The notes beneath the pieces were generated by a model that saw only the letters and a list, made by a program, of their open reading frames with translations, was not told the DNA's origin and did no database searches. The position numbers and the translations under genes were made by a program. Of a DNA stretch of 64,000 nucleotides, positions 57,087-64,000 are shown piece after piece (position 1 is the first letter of the stretch; every line of letters starts with the position of its first letter). Origin of the DNA: Streptomyces sp. CA-278952. Lineage in GTDB: Bacteria > Actinomycetota > Actinomycetes > Streptomycetales > Streptomycetaceae. The stretch spans positions 1,302,001 through 1,366,000 of the forward strand of contig NZ_CP112880.1 of the NCBI RefSeq assembly GCF_028747205.1. Reading direction: 5' to 3'.

Positions 57087-58202
57087 GTGCCTGCCCCCCG
57101 TTCCACCGTTCGCCGCTCCATCGCCGCCGTCGCGGCGCTGCCGCTGCTCGCCCTGGCGGCCACCGCCTGCGGCTACGGCTCCGAGGCCAAGGACGACGGC
57201 GCCGAGAAGGCGAACGTCTCCGCCAAGGGGAAGAAGCTCTCCTCGGACACCGTGAAGATCGGCTACTTCCCGAACCTCACGCACGCCACCGCCCTGGTCG
57301 GCATCCAGGAAGGCACCATTCAGAAGGAACTGGGCGGCACCCAGGTCGAGTCCACGACCTTCAACGCGGGCCCCTCCGAGATCGAGGCGCTGAACGCCGG
57401 GTCCATCGACATCGGGTTCATCGGCCCCTCCCCCTCCGTCAACGGCTTCAGCAAGTCCCAGGGCAAGGGGCTGCGGATCATCTCCGGCTCGGCCTCCGGC
57501 GGGGTGAAGCTGGTCGTGAACCCGGACAGGATCAAGACTCCGGACGACCTCAAGGGCAAGAAGATCGCCACCCCGCAGGTCGGCAACACCCAGGACGTGG
57601 CCTTCCTCAACTGGATCTCCGAGAAGGGCTGGAAGGTCGACGCCCAGAGCGGCCAGGGCGACGTCTCCGTGGTCCGCTCGGACAACAAGGTGACGCCCGA
57701 CGCCTACAGGTCCGGTGATCTGGACGGCGCCTGGGTGCCCGAACCGACCGCGTCCAAGCTGGTGTCCGAGGGCGCGAAGGTGCTCCTCGACGAGAAGGAC
57801 CTGTGGCCGGACAAGAAGTTCGTGATCACGAACATCATCGTGTCGCAGAGGTTCCTCGACGAGCACCCGGACGTGGTCGAGGCGGTGCTGAAGGGTTCGG
57901 TCGCCACCAACAAGTGGATCAACGCCAACCCCGAAGAGGCGAAGGCGTCCGCCAACAAGGCGCTGGAGAACCTGAGCGGCAAGCCGCTGCCCAAGGAGAT
58001 CCTCGACCCGGCGTGGGAGTCCATCGAGATCACCGACGACCCGCTGGCCGGCACGCTCAAGACGCAGGCCGGGTACGCGGTGAAGTCCGGTCTGCTCAAG
58101 GAGCCGGACCTCCAGGGCATCTACGACCTGGGCCCGCTGAACAAGATCCTCAAGGCCGAGGGCAGGCCCGAGGTCGCCGACGCCGGTCTCGGCGTCAAGT
58201 AA
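57087..58202 (+). CDS. ssuA: Sulfonate ABC transporter, substrate-binding lipoprotein
   Basis: A 371-aa lipoprotein. The signal has a basic start and the lipobox LAATAC with Cys28. The mature SsuA/TauA-like domain includes VKIGYFPNLTHATALVGIQ, FNAGPSEIEALNAGSIDIGF, GPSPSVNGFSKSQGKGLRII and DLKGKKIATPQVGNTQDVAF. It captures aliphatic sulfonates outside the membrane. GTG at 57087 follows GAGAGGAAAG; an in-frame ATG or GTG further up would destroy the signal peptide. Position in the sulfate operon supports sulfonate rather than nitrate or taurine alone. No SsuD monooxygenase is in the window, so desulfonation genes lie elsewhere. Confidence 0.9.
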   Translation: MPAPRSTVRRSIAAVAALPLLALAATACGYGSEAKDDGAEKANVSAKGKKLSSDTVKIGYFPNLTHATALVGIQEGTIQKELGGTQVESTTFNAGPSEIEALNAGSIDIGFIGPSPSVNGFSKSQGKGLRIISGSASGGVKLVVNPDRIKTPDDLKGKKIATPQVGNTQDVAFLNWISEKGWKVDAQSGQGDVSVVRSDNKVTPDAYRSGDLDGAWVPEPTASKLVSEGAKVLLDEKDLWPDKKFVITNIIVSQRFLDEHPDVVEAVLKGSVATNKWINANPEEAKASANKALENLSGKPLPKEILDPAWESIEITDDPLAGTLKTQAGYAVKSGLLKEPDLQGIYDLGPLNKILKAEGRPEVADAGLGVK

Positions 58203-58255
58203 CCCGCCCATCCGTACCAGGAACCAGAAACCAGGATTCCCAGGAGGTGACGACC

Positions 58256-59047
58256 ATGGCGACCACCACCCTCACCAAGGCCGAGGACCGGACGACGGTC
58301 GGGCATGCCGCCCGTCTCGCGCACGTCTCGAAGTCCTTCGCCGGACCCACCGGTCAGCAGCTCGTCCTGGACGACATCACGCTCGATGTCGCTCCGGGCG
58401 AGTTCGTCACCCTCCTGGGAGCCTCCGGGTGCGGAAAGTCGACGCTGCTCAATCTGGTGGCCGGACTCGACCGCCCGTCCAAGGGGTCCATCGAGACCCC
58501 CGGTGGGCGGCCGGCCCTGATGTTCCAGGAGCACGCCCTCTTCCCGTGGCTGACCGCGGGCAAGAACATCGAACTGGCCCTGCGGCTGCGCGGGGTGCCC
58601 AAGTCCGCGCGCCGCGCCGAAGCGGAACGGCTGCTCGAACTCGTCCGTCTCGGCGGCGCGTACGGCAAGCGGGTGCACGAGCTGTCCGGTGGCATGCGGC
58701 AGCGCGTCGCGATGGCCCGCGCCCTCGCCCAGGACAGTCAACTGCTGCTGATGGACGAGCCGTTCGCGGCACTCGACGCCATCACCCGCGATGTGCTGCA
58801 CGACGAGCTGACCCGGATTTGGCGGGAGACGAACGCCTCGGTCCTCTTCGTCACGCACAACGTGCGCGAGGCCGTACGGCTCGCCCAGCGCGTCGTGCTG
58901 CTCTCGTCCCGGCCGGGCCGGATCGCCCGGGAGTGGACGGTCGACATCGAGCAGCCGCGCCGTATCGAGGACACCGCCGTGGCGGAGCTGTCCGTCGAGA
59001 TCACCGAAGAACTGCGTGGGGAGATCCGCCGACATGGCCAGCACTGA
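58256..59047 (+). CDS. ssuB: Sulfonate ABC transporter, ATP-binding protein
   Basis: A 263-aa ABC ATPase: Walker A LLGASGCGKSTLL, Q-loop MFQEHALFPW, signature LSGGMRQRVAMARA, Walker B LLLMDEPFAALD and H-loop FVTHNVREAV. It belongs to the SsuB/TauB/NrtD group by length and the FPWLTAGKNIELAL segment. ATG at 58256 has an excellent AGGAGGTGACG. The 3' end overlaps ssuC by 14 bp. Confidence 0.93.
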   Translation: MATTTLTKAEDRTTVGHAARLAHVSKSFAGPTGQQLVLDDITLDVAPGEFVTLLGASGCGKSTLLNLVAGLDRPSKGSIETPGGRPALMFQEHALFPWLTAGKNIELALRLRGVPKSARRAEAERLLELVRLGGAYGKRVHELSGGMRQRVAMARALAQDSQLLLMDEPFAALDAITRDVLHDELTRIWRETNASVLFVTHNVREAVRLAQRVVLLSSRPGRIAREWTVDIEQPRRIEDTAVAELSVEITEELRGEIRRHGQH

Positions 59048-59960
59048 CATCACGTCGAGCCGGAAACGGCCGGACGAGTCGGCCGGACCGGGCGGCGCGA
59101 AGCCCGACGATCTGGCGGGTCTGGAGGCCGGGCTCGACGCCCTGGACGCCGTGCAGATCAACCGCACCCCGGTGCGTGAGGTCCTCCTGCGCAAGGTGCT
59201 GCCGCCGGTCGTGGCGGTGGCGCTCGTCCTGGTGATCTGGGAACTGCTCGTCCGCGCCCAGGTCACGGAGGTCTACAAGCTGCCGCCGCCGTCCGCGGTG
59301 TGGAACAGCGCGCGGGAGATGTGGCTGGCGGGCACGCTGCTGGAGGTCGTCTGGACCAGCGTCTCGCGGGGTCTGCTCGGCTTCCTCCTCGCGGTCGCCA
59401 TCGGTACGCCGCTGGGGCTGCTGGTCGCCCGGGTGAAGCTGATCCGGGCGGCGATCGGCCCGATCCTGTCCGGGCTCCAGTCGCTGCCGTCGGTGGCGTG
59501 GGTGGCCCCGGCGGTGATCTGGCTCGGGCTGAACGACCAGATGATGTTCGCGGTGATCCTGCTGGGCGCGGTGCCCTCGATCGCCAACGGGCTGGTCTCC
59601 GGCGTCGACCAGGTGCCGCCGCTGTTCCTCCGGGCCGGCCGCACGCTGGGCGCGACCGGGCTGCGTGGGACCTGGCACATCGTGCTCCCGGCGGCGCTGC
59701 CCGGCTATCTGGCGGGTCTCAAGCAGGGCTGGGCGTTCTCCTGGCGCTCGCTGATGGCCGCCGAGATCATCGCCTCCTCCCCCGAACTGGGGCTGGGGCT
59801 GGGGCAGTTGCTGGAGAACGGCCGCAGCAACTTCGACATGCCCGGGATCTTCCTCTCGATCCTGCTCATCCTGTTCGTCGGCATCGCGATCGACCTGCTC
59901 ATCTTCAGTCCGCTGGAGCGGTGGGTACTGCGCAGCCGCGGTCTCCTCGTCAAGAACTGA
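59034..59960 (+). CDS. ssuC: Sulfonate ABC transporter, permease
   Basis: A 308-aa permease with six membrane segments. The N-terminal tail of about 60 residues is cytoplasmic; the binding-protein-dependent transport core follows (VVAVALVLVIWELLVRAQV, SVSRGLLGFLLAVAIGTPLG, LQSLPSVAWVAPAVIWLGLN) with the EAA-like loop RAGRTLGATGLRGTWHIVLP. ATG at 59034; a GTG at 59016 would add six residues. It is coupled to ssuB by overlap. Confidence 0.92.
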   Translation: MASTDITSSRKRPDESAGPGGAKPDDLAGLEAGLDALDAVQINRTPVREVLLRKVLPPVVAVALVLVIWELLVRAQVTEVYKLPPPSAVWNSAREMWLAGTLLEVVWTSVSRGLLGFLLAVAIGTPLGLLVARVKLIRAAIGPILSGLQSLPSVAWVAPAVIWLGLNDQMMFAVILLGAVPSIANGLVSGVDQVPPLFLRAGRTLGATGLRGTWHIVLPAALPGYLAGLKQGWAFSWRSLMAAEIIASSPELGLGLGQLLENGRSNFDMPGIFLSILLILFVGIAIDLLIFSPLERWVLRSRGLLVKN

Positions 59961-59968
59961 GCCCTCCC

Positions 59969-60721
59969 ATGACGCACCCCACTCTCCTCGTCATCGCCCA
60001 CGGCAGCCGCGACCCGCGGCACGCCGCGACTGTGCACGCGCTCACCGAGCGGGTCCGGGCGACGCGGCCGGGGCTGCGTGTGGAGACCGCGTACCTGGAG
60101 TTCAACGCCCCGTCCGTGCCCCGGGTGCTGGAGCGGCTGGCCGCGGAGGGGGCGGACGAGATCGTCGCCCTTCCGCTGCTGCTCACCCGGGCGTTCCACG
60201 CCAAGACCGACATCCCCTCGGTGCTGCGCGAGGCCCGGGCCCGGCTGCCCCGGCTGAGCATCCGGCAGGCCGACGTGCTCGGCCCGTCCCCGCTGCTGAA
60301 CGCCACGCTGGGGCGGCGGCTGCGGGAGGCCGGGATCCGTCCCGGCGACCTCCCCCGGACCGGGCTCGTCCTGGCCTCGGCGGGATCCACAGACCCGGAG
60401 GCGATCGCAGTGATCGCTGAAATCGCGCGGGAGCTGCGGCACACCGGTTGGTGCGCCGTGCGGCCTGCGTTCGCCTCCGCTTCCCTTCCCACCACCGAGG
60501 AAGCCGTACGGGCGCTGCGCGCCGACGGCGTGCGCCGGGTGGCGGTGGCCCCGTACGTCATCGCGCCCGGCCGGCTCCCCGACCGCATCGCGGCGGGCGC
60601 CGAGGCGGCCGGGGCTGACGTCCTGGCCGATGTGCTGGGCCCCGCGCCGGAGTTGGCGCGGCTGCTGCTGGACCGGTACGACGAGGCGCGGGTGACGGAC
60701 CTCGCCTCGCTGTCGGCCTGA
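59969..60721 (+). CDS. Sirohydrochlorin chelatase (CbiX/SirB type)
   Basis: A 250-aa two-module chelatase. The catalytic His11 is in VIAHGSRDPRHA; the second metal-site His is in AFHAKTDIPSVL; the second half repeats the fold (LVLASAGSTDPEAIA, VAVAPYVIAPGRLPDRI). SirB inserts ferrous iron into sirohydrochlorin to make siroheme, CbiX inserts cobalt for B12. Being last in the sir operon argues for siroheme supply to sulfite reductase. It starts 8 bp after ssuC. Confidence 0.9.
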   Translation: MTHPTLLVIAHGSRDPRHAATVHALTERVRATRPGLRVETAYLEFNAPSVPRVLERLAAEGADEIVALPLLLTRAFHAKTDIPSVLREARARLPRLSIRQADVLGPSPLLNATLGRRLREAGIRPGDLPRTGLVLASAGSTDPEAIAVIAEIARELRHTGWCAVRPAFASASLPTTEEAVRALRADGVRRVAVAPYVIAPGRLPDRIAAGAEAAGADVLADVLGPAPELARLLLDRYDEARVTDLASLSA

Positions 60722-60758
60722 GGCATCAGGGCGGGGGTGGCTCTCGGCCGATCAGCGA

Positions 60759-61166
60759 TCAGGCCTCGGGGGAAGGGCCGTCGAGGGGGCTGCCGGGCGG
60801 GCCGTCGCCGAACGGCGTCGCCTGGTGGAAGTAGAGCCGCCAGCCCTCGGGGGTCAGCCGCCACAGGGAGCTGCGGTGCGAGTGGACCCCCTTGGACTCG
60901 GTGTCGAAGGTGAGGTGCACCAGGTCGGCGCCGAGCTGCGCCCCCCGCATCCGGGAGGCGGTGAGCGGGCCGGGGCGCGGGGCGTCGTCCGCGGTGAGCG
61001 AGGCGATGATCGTCTCCCGGGTCCAGAGCCGGCCGCTGGTGCCGATCTCCCGGAACTCGGGGTGCAGCAGCGAGGCGAGGAGCTCGGCGGAGGCCCGTAC
61101 CACCGGGTCCAGCAGGCGCAGCTCGCCCTCGATGGCTGCGGCCACGGCGGGCGACGGCTCAGCCAC
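60759..61166 (-). CDS. NTF2-like (DUF4440/SnoaL-like) protein
   Basis: A 135-aa NTF2-fold protein: AAIEGELRLLDPVVRASAEL, LLHPEFREIGTSGRLWTRET, and the terminal SSLWRLTPEGWRLYFHQATP strands match DUF4440 members. Function uncertain; such folds bind small ligands or act as minor enzymes. GTG at 61166 overlaps the DUF1697 stop by 8 bp, so the two are coupled. It converges with the chelatase gene. Confidence 0.8.
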   Translation of the reverse strand: MAEPSPAVAAAIEGELRLLDPVVRASAELLASLLHPEFREIGTSGRLWTRETIIASLTADDAPRPGPLTASRMRGAQLGADLVHLTFDTESKGVHSHRSSLWRLTPEGWRLYFHQATPFGDGPPGSPLDGPSPEA

Positions 61167-61707
61167 GGGTCAGCTCCACGAGTTTCGCCACGGTGTTCCA
61201 GTTGCGGCTGGTGAGGTTGAGGCCCTTGACGTGGCGGGGGCGGCCCAGCGCGACCGCCAGCTTGGAGCGGCCGAGCCCGTCGGGGGCGTACAGGTACAGG
61301 CAGCGGTCGCCGAGCCGGAACTCCTCCGGCAGGAAGTCCCCGGCTTCCAGGCCCGCGAAGCGGTCAGCGCTCACGGGCCGGTCGAAGAAGGTGACGTGGA
61401 GCTGCTTGCCCTCCAGCTCGGCGGCGGGGAAGGGGCAGGCTTCCGCGACGGCGGCGAGATAGCCGGCGTCCCGGACGAGGCAGTCGACGGCGAAGCCGAA
61501 CCGCCGGTGCAGCGCCTTCTCCAGGGCTGCGGCCAGCGCGTCCTCGTCGTCGCTCCCGCTCCGGAAGACGGCGTTGCCGCTCTGCAGATGGGTGGCGATG
61601 CCGGTGTGTCCCAGTTCGGTGAGCACGGTGCGCAGTTCGGGCATGGGGACCCTCTTGCTGCCGCTCACGTTGATCCCCCGCAGCAGCGCCGCGTACGTCG
61701 TCGTCAT
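61159..61707 (-). CDS. DUF1697-family protein
   Basis: A 182-aa protein of DUF1697: YAALLRGINVSGSKRVPMPE, THLQSGNAVFRS, LEKALHRRFGFAVDCLVRD and NLTSRNWNTVAKLVEL are family hallmarks. Function unknown. The start is ATG at 61707 (MTTTYAALLRG) with AGGGTGAG upstream; a GTG at 61713 is possible. It is the first gene of a two-gene operon with the NTF2-like protein. Confidence 0.88.
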   Translation of the reverse strand: MTTTYAALLRGINVSGSKRVPMPELRTVLTELGHTGIATHLQSGNAVFRSGSDDEDALAAALEKALHRRFGFAVDCLVRDAGYLAAVAEACPFPAAELEGKQLHVTFFDRPVSADRFAGLEAGDFLPEEFRLGDRCLYLYAPDGLGRSKLAVALGRPRHVKGLNLTSRNWNTVAKLVELTRG

Positions 61708-61722
61708 GGCCACTCACCCTAA

Positions 61723-61882
61723 GGGCTGTCCCGTAATCCCTGGTGGATCAGCGCGCGGCGTCGGATGCGGTGCATCGCAAGGCGGAGGGACGTCCGCATA
61801 CTGGATGTAGGGGGATGTTCCGACAACGCGGCGAGGTGCCGTAGCTGTCGTCGTGCGCCCGCCAGGGATTACGGGACAGACC
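61723..61882. mobile_element. 160-bp MITE-like element
   Basis: Terminal inverted repeats of 21 bp (61723-61743 and 61862-61882) share GCTGTCCCGTAATCCC with one mismatch. The interior has no ORF, and includes GGCGGAGGGACGTCCGC and GGGGATGTTCCGACAACGC. I recall near-identical sequences scattered in many Streptomyces genomes; that is memory, not a search. No clear target-site duplication is seen (AA on the left, TT on the right). It sits 15 bp upstream of the DUF1697 start and could carry its promoter. Confidence 0.65.
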
Positions 61883-62015
61883 TTGGGCCCTCGCGCGGGG
61901 ATCCGGCCGGATTGGCCGGATCGGGGAGCGGGTCAGGGCGATCGTCGGGGCCGGCCGGAAACGGCGCAGCCGCCGCGCCCCGTGGGGGAGAGCGCGGCGG
62001 CCGCTGTGCGCGGGG

Positions 62016-62050
62016 GCCGGGCGGCGGGAGTACGGCCCCTGCCGCCCGGC
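62016..62050 (-). terminator. Hairpin terminator of second subtilase
   Basis: GCCGGGCGGC and GCCGCCCGGC arms extended by three inner pairs, 20 bp past the subtilase stop. Confidence 0.75.
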
Positions 62051-62070
62051 GTCCGGTCGGAACCGGGGTG

Positions 62071-63273
62071 CTACTCGACGACCTTGAGGAGCTTGTTGGC
62101 CGTGCCCTCGGTGGCGTTGCTGATGGCGTCCGGGGTGGCTCCCTCGGTGAGCGCCGTGGCGACGGCCTCCGGGGTGGCGTCCTGGTTGCCCGCCAGGTAG
62201 ACGGCGGCCGCGCCGACGACGTGCGGGGTGGCCATGGACGTACCGGAGATGGTGTTGGTGCCGGTGTCGCTGTCGTTCCAGGTGGACGTGATGTCCGAGC
62301 CGGGGGCGTAGATGTCGACGACCGGGCCGTAGTTGGAGAACGACGACTGCTCGTCGGCCTCCGTGGACGAGGCGACGGTGATCGCCTCGGGGACGCGGGA
62401 GGGCGAGCCCTGCCCGGCGTCGCTGGACTCGTTGCCGGCGGCCACACCGAAGGTGATGCCCGCGGCGATGGCCTTCTGGACGGCCGCGTCGAGGGCGGGG
62501 TCGGCGCCGCCGCCGAGGCTCATGTTGGCGACGGACGGACCCTTGGCGTTGGCGGCGACCCAGTCGATCCCGGCGATGACCTGCTCGGTGGTGCCCGAGC
62601 CGCTGTCGTCCAGGACGCGGACGGCCACGATGTTCGCCTTCTTGGCGACGCCGTGCGCGGTCCCGGCTATGGTTCCCGCCACGTGGGTGCCGTGCCCGTT
62701 GCCGTCGTCGGCGTCGTCGTCGTTGTCGATGGCGTCGAAGCCGGAGGTGGCGCGGCCCTCGAAGTCCTCGTGGGTGACGCGGACGCCGGTGTCGATGACG
62801 TACGCGGTGACGCCCTCGCCGCCGGCGTCCGGGTAGGTGTAGGCGTTGTCGCCCGCGGTCTCGGTCTGGTCGATCCGGTCCAGACCCCAGGACGGCGGGT
62901 TGTCCTGGGTGGCGTCGATGCTGAACTTCTTGTTCTGCACCACCTTGGCGACGGCCGGGTCGGCGGCGAGGCGCTTGGCCTCGGTCTCCGAAAGGCCGCT
63001 GGCGGAGAAGCCGTTGATGCTGGAGGAGTAGGTGCGCTTGAGCTTGCCGCCGTACTCCTTCGCGAGCTCGGACTTGTCGGCCTTCTTCTCGTCCAGCATC
63101 ACGATGTAGCTGCCGGACACGGCGGTCGCGGCGTCCGCGCCGTAGACCGTGCCCAAGGGAGCCGGTGCGGCTCCGGCGTACGAGGTGCCGAGAAGGGTGG
63201 CTCCGGCGGCGGCCGCCACGGCGGTGATCGCGGCGGTCAGCTTGATGCGACGGGTGCGCTGGTGCTTGGCCAT
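62071..63273 (-). CDS. Secreted subtilisin/proteinase K-like protease (S8, with I9 propeptide)
   Basis: A 400-aa exported protease. The signal peptide ends near SYAGAA (residues 31-36). An inhibitor_I9 propeptide follows (GSYIVMLDEKKADKSELAKE, SSSINGFSASGLSETEAK, VAKVVQNKKF). The catalytic domain begins near residue 125 with Asp161 (YVIDTGV), His194 (NGHGTHVAG), Asn281 (VAAGNESS) and Ser346 (SGTSMATPHV). The length is that of the aqualysin/proteinase K group without C-terminal additions. ATG at 63273 follows GAGGAGACC. Confidence 0.95.
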   Translation of the reverse strand: MAKHQRTRRIKLTAAITAVAAAAGATLLGTSYAGAAPAPLGTVYGADAATAVSGSYIVMLDEKKADKSELAKEYGGKLKRTYSSSINGFSASGLSETEAKRLAADPAVAKVVQNKKFSIDATQDNPPSWGLDRIDQTETAGDNAYTYPDAGGEGVTAYVIDTGVRVTHEDFEGRATSGFDAIDNDDDADDGNGHGTHVAGTIAGTAHGVAKKANIVAVRVLDDSGSGTTEQVIAGIDWVAANAKGPSVANMSLGGGADPALDAAVQKAIAAGITFGVAAGNESSDAGQGSPSRVPEAITVASSTEADEQSSFSNYGPVVDIYAPGSDITSTWNDSDTGTNTISGTSMATPHVVGAAAVYLAGNQDATPEAVATALTEGATPDAISNATEGTANKLLKVVE

Positions 63274-63838
63274 GAAGAGGGGTCTCCTCGTCAAACTCTG
63301 TGGGGGGATTGGCCCTCGGCCGGAAGATCTCCGGGGGCTGGCTCAAAACCCTGACCGATTGACGGGCACAGATCAAGACCCTCACGTGGGCACACTTGCT
63401 CAACAACGTTTCGTAATAAGAAATCGGCCATGGCTGGTCACAACGGCCGGGGACAGTCGCCGAACGTCCGACCCACCCGGATCGAGCGGTATCGAGCCAC
63501 CCCGCGAGGGCGTACCGCCTTTCATATCCCTTGCTCAGAGCCGTAGTTGAAGATTCGGTTGCCATCCGCCCGGCCATCGCCGGGCCCCCACTGTGGCCTG
63601 TGGGGCGGGAGTGACCATGCGTGAAGACCCGTGAAGGTCCGTGAAGGTGTGCGCGAGAGGGGTGAACACGTGGACCCTGGTGTGAAGTCGCGAGGGTATG
63701 CGTGCAGATGCGCCGACCGGACCCGCCACGACGGGGGCTTCACAGAGCCGAAACACGGATGTCCCGCCCCGGGAGGCCGCTGGGCGCGGCGCACGGGGCG
63801 GGACGGAGAACGTCCGGATAGCGCTCAGGCGATTCCGC
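63274..63838. other. Long intergenic region between subtilase and glycosyltransferase
   Basis: A 565-bp region, noticeably less GC-rich near 63390-63440 (TTTCGTAATAAGAAATC), which probably includes the subtilase promoter. Three tandem 10-bp repeats CGTGAAGRYC occur at 63620-63649, with related GTGAAC/GTGAAG words to 63690. A terminator-like stem GTCCCGCCCC (63761-63770 and 63795-63804) serves the glycosyltransferase. No coding frame was recognised. Confidence 0.55.
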
Positions 63839-64000
63839 TCAGCGCGACAGCTCGGCCTCGATGAGGTCGGCGGCCCGCGGGGTGCCGCCCTCGCGCGCCA
63901 TCTGCTCGCTCAGCCGCCCGCACCGGGCGGCCACTTCGGGGTCGTTCACCAGAGCGAGCACGGCCTCGCGCAGGCTCGCGGCGTCGGCCTCCTCCATCGG
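63839..64000 (-). CDS. Glycosyltransferase (MGT/UGT-like), C-terminal fragment
   Basis: Only the last 53 residues are in the window, beginning [20 protein letters not shown] and ending DLIEAELSR. The pattern of Leu-rich helix, [17 protein letters not shown] and a [11 protein letters not shown] end resembles the C-terminal helices of GT1 macrolide-type glycosyltransferases. The catalytic regions lie outside the window, so the assignment is tentative. Confidence 0.6.
   Translation of the reverse strand, partial: PMEEADAASLREAVLALVNDPEVAARCGRLSEQMAREGGTPRAADLIEAELSR

Overview
The window is chromosomal DNA of a Streptomyces (or very close relative). The evidence is GC-rich sequence with strong third-position GC bias, frequent GTG starts, and genus-typical families: rodlins, an LAXTG-anchored chaplin, PucR-controlled purine oxidation, a DUF2637 protein, an HATPase anti-sigma-like protein, and the sir-cysH-cysC-cysD-cysN sulfur operon with a small upstream leader ORF. 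No rRNA, tRNA, CRISPR array, phage or intact insertion sequence was seen.

Layout. 1-5.1 kb: the 3' end of a secreted nuclease; a compact ACP / ketosynthase / alpha-beta-hydrolase operon; an F420-type DUF385 protein; and a TetR/membrane-protein pair with a perfect 22-bp operator. 5.2-13.3 kb: nitroreductase, a secreted amidase with a lysozyme-like N-terminus, an unknown protein, a DUF1326 protein behind two CsoR-like copper boxes, and a 1252-aa secreted subtilase. 13.4-22.4 kb: a purine oxidation module on the minus strand (XDH FAD, 2Fe-2S and molybdopterin subunits, NCS2 permease, XdhC) with a divergent PucR regulator. 22.5-35.5 kb: mixed regulators and metabolism, namely a TPR protein, GntR, an iron-boxed FhuF-like protein, DUF2637, an ATP-binding regulator, PoxB, a PP2C-like protein lacking metal ligands, a TrmB/LuxR-type regulator, DUF456, Ada-AlkA fusion, and RsgA with a 23-codon leader ORF.

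36.2-40.2 kb is the aerial-surface locus. It holds three rodlins, a small secreted protein, a small TPIYD protein and a divergent chaplin in which one chaplin domain is joined to a (PPVDx)17 stalk and a sortase signal. 40.2-46.0 kb is a beta-ketoadipate-type lower pathway (thiolase, GctAB/CatIJ-like CoA-transferase, 3-hydroxyacyl-CoA dehydrogenase). It has a LysR regulator and a shared promoter motif in front of both transcription units. 46.1-51.0 kb: VOC protein, AraC, YihY/BrkB, a relic of an AidB-like acyl-CoA dehydrogenase, a GAF regulator and a GNAT enzyme.

51.2-60.7 kb is one long sulfur operon. A Cys-containing leader peptide precedes sulfite reductase, a Zn-ribbon protein, CysH, CysC, CysD, CysN, the SsuABC sulfonate importer, and a CbiX/SirB chelatase that would supply siroheme. 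Nearly all its genes overlap or touch. 60.7-64 kb: NTF2-like and DUF1697 proteins, a 160-bp MITE-like element, a second secreted subtilase and the 3' end of a glycosyltransferase.

Convergent gene pairs are usually separated by long perfect hairpins; the largest has a 36-bp stem at 36.2 kb. All family names come from motif recognition by eye; no database search was possible.
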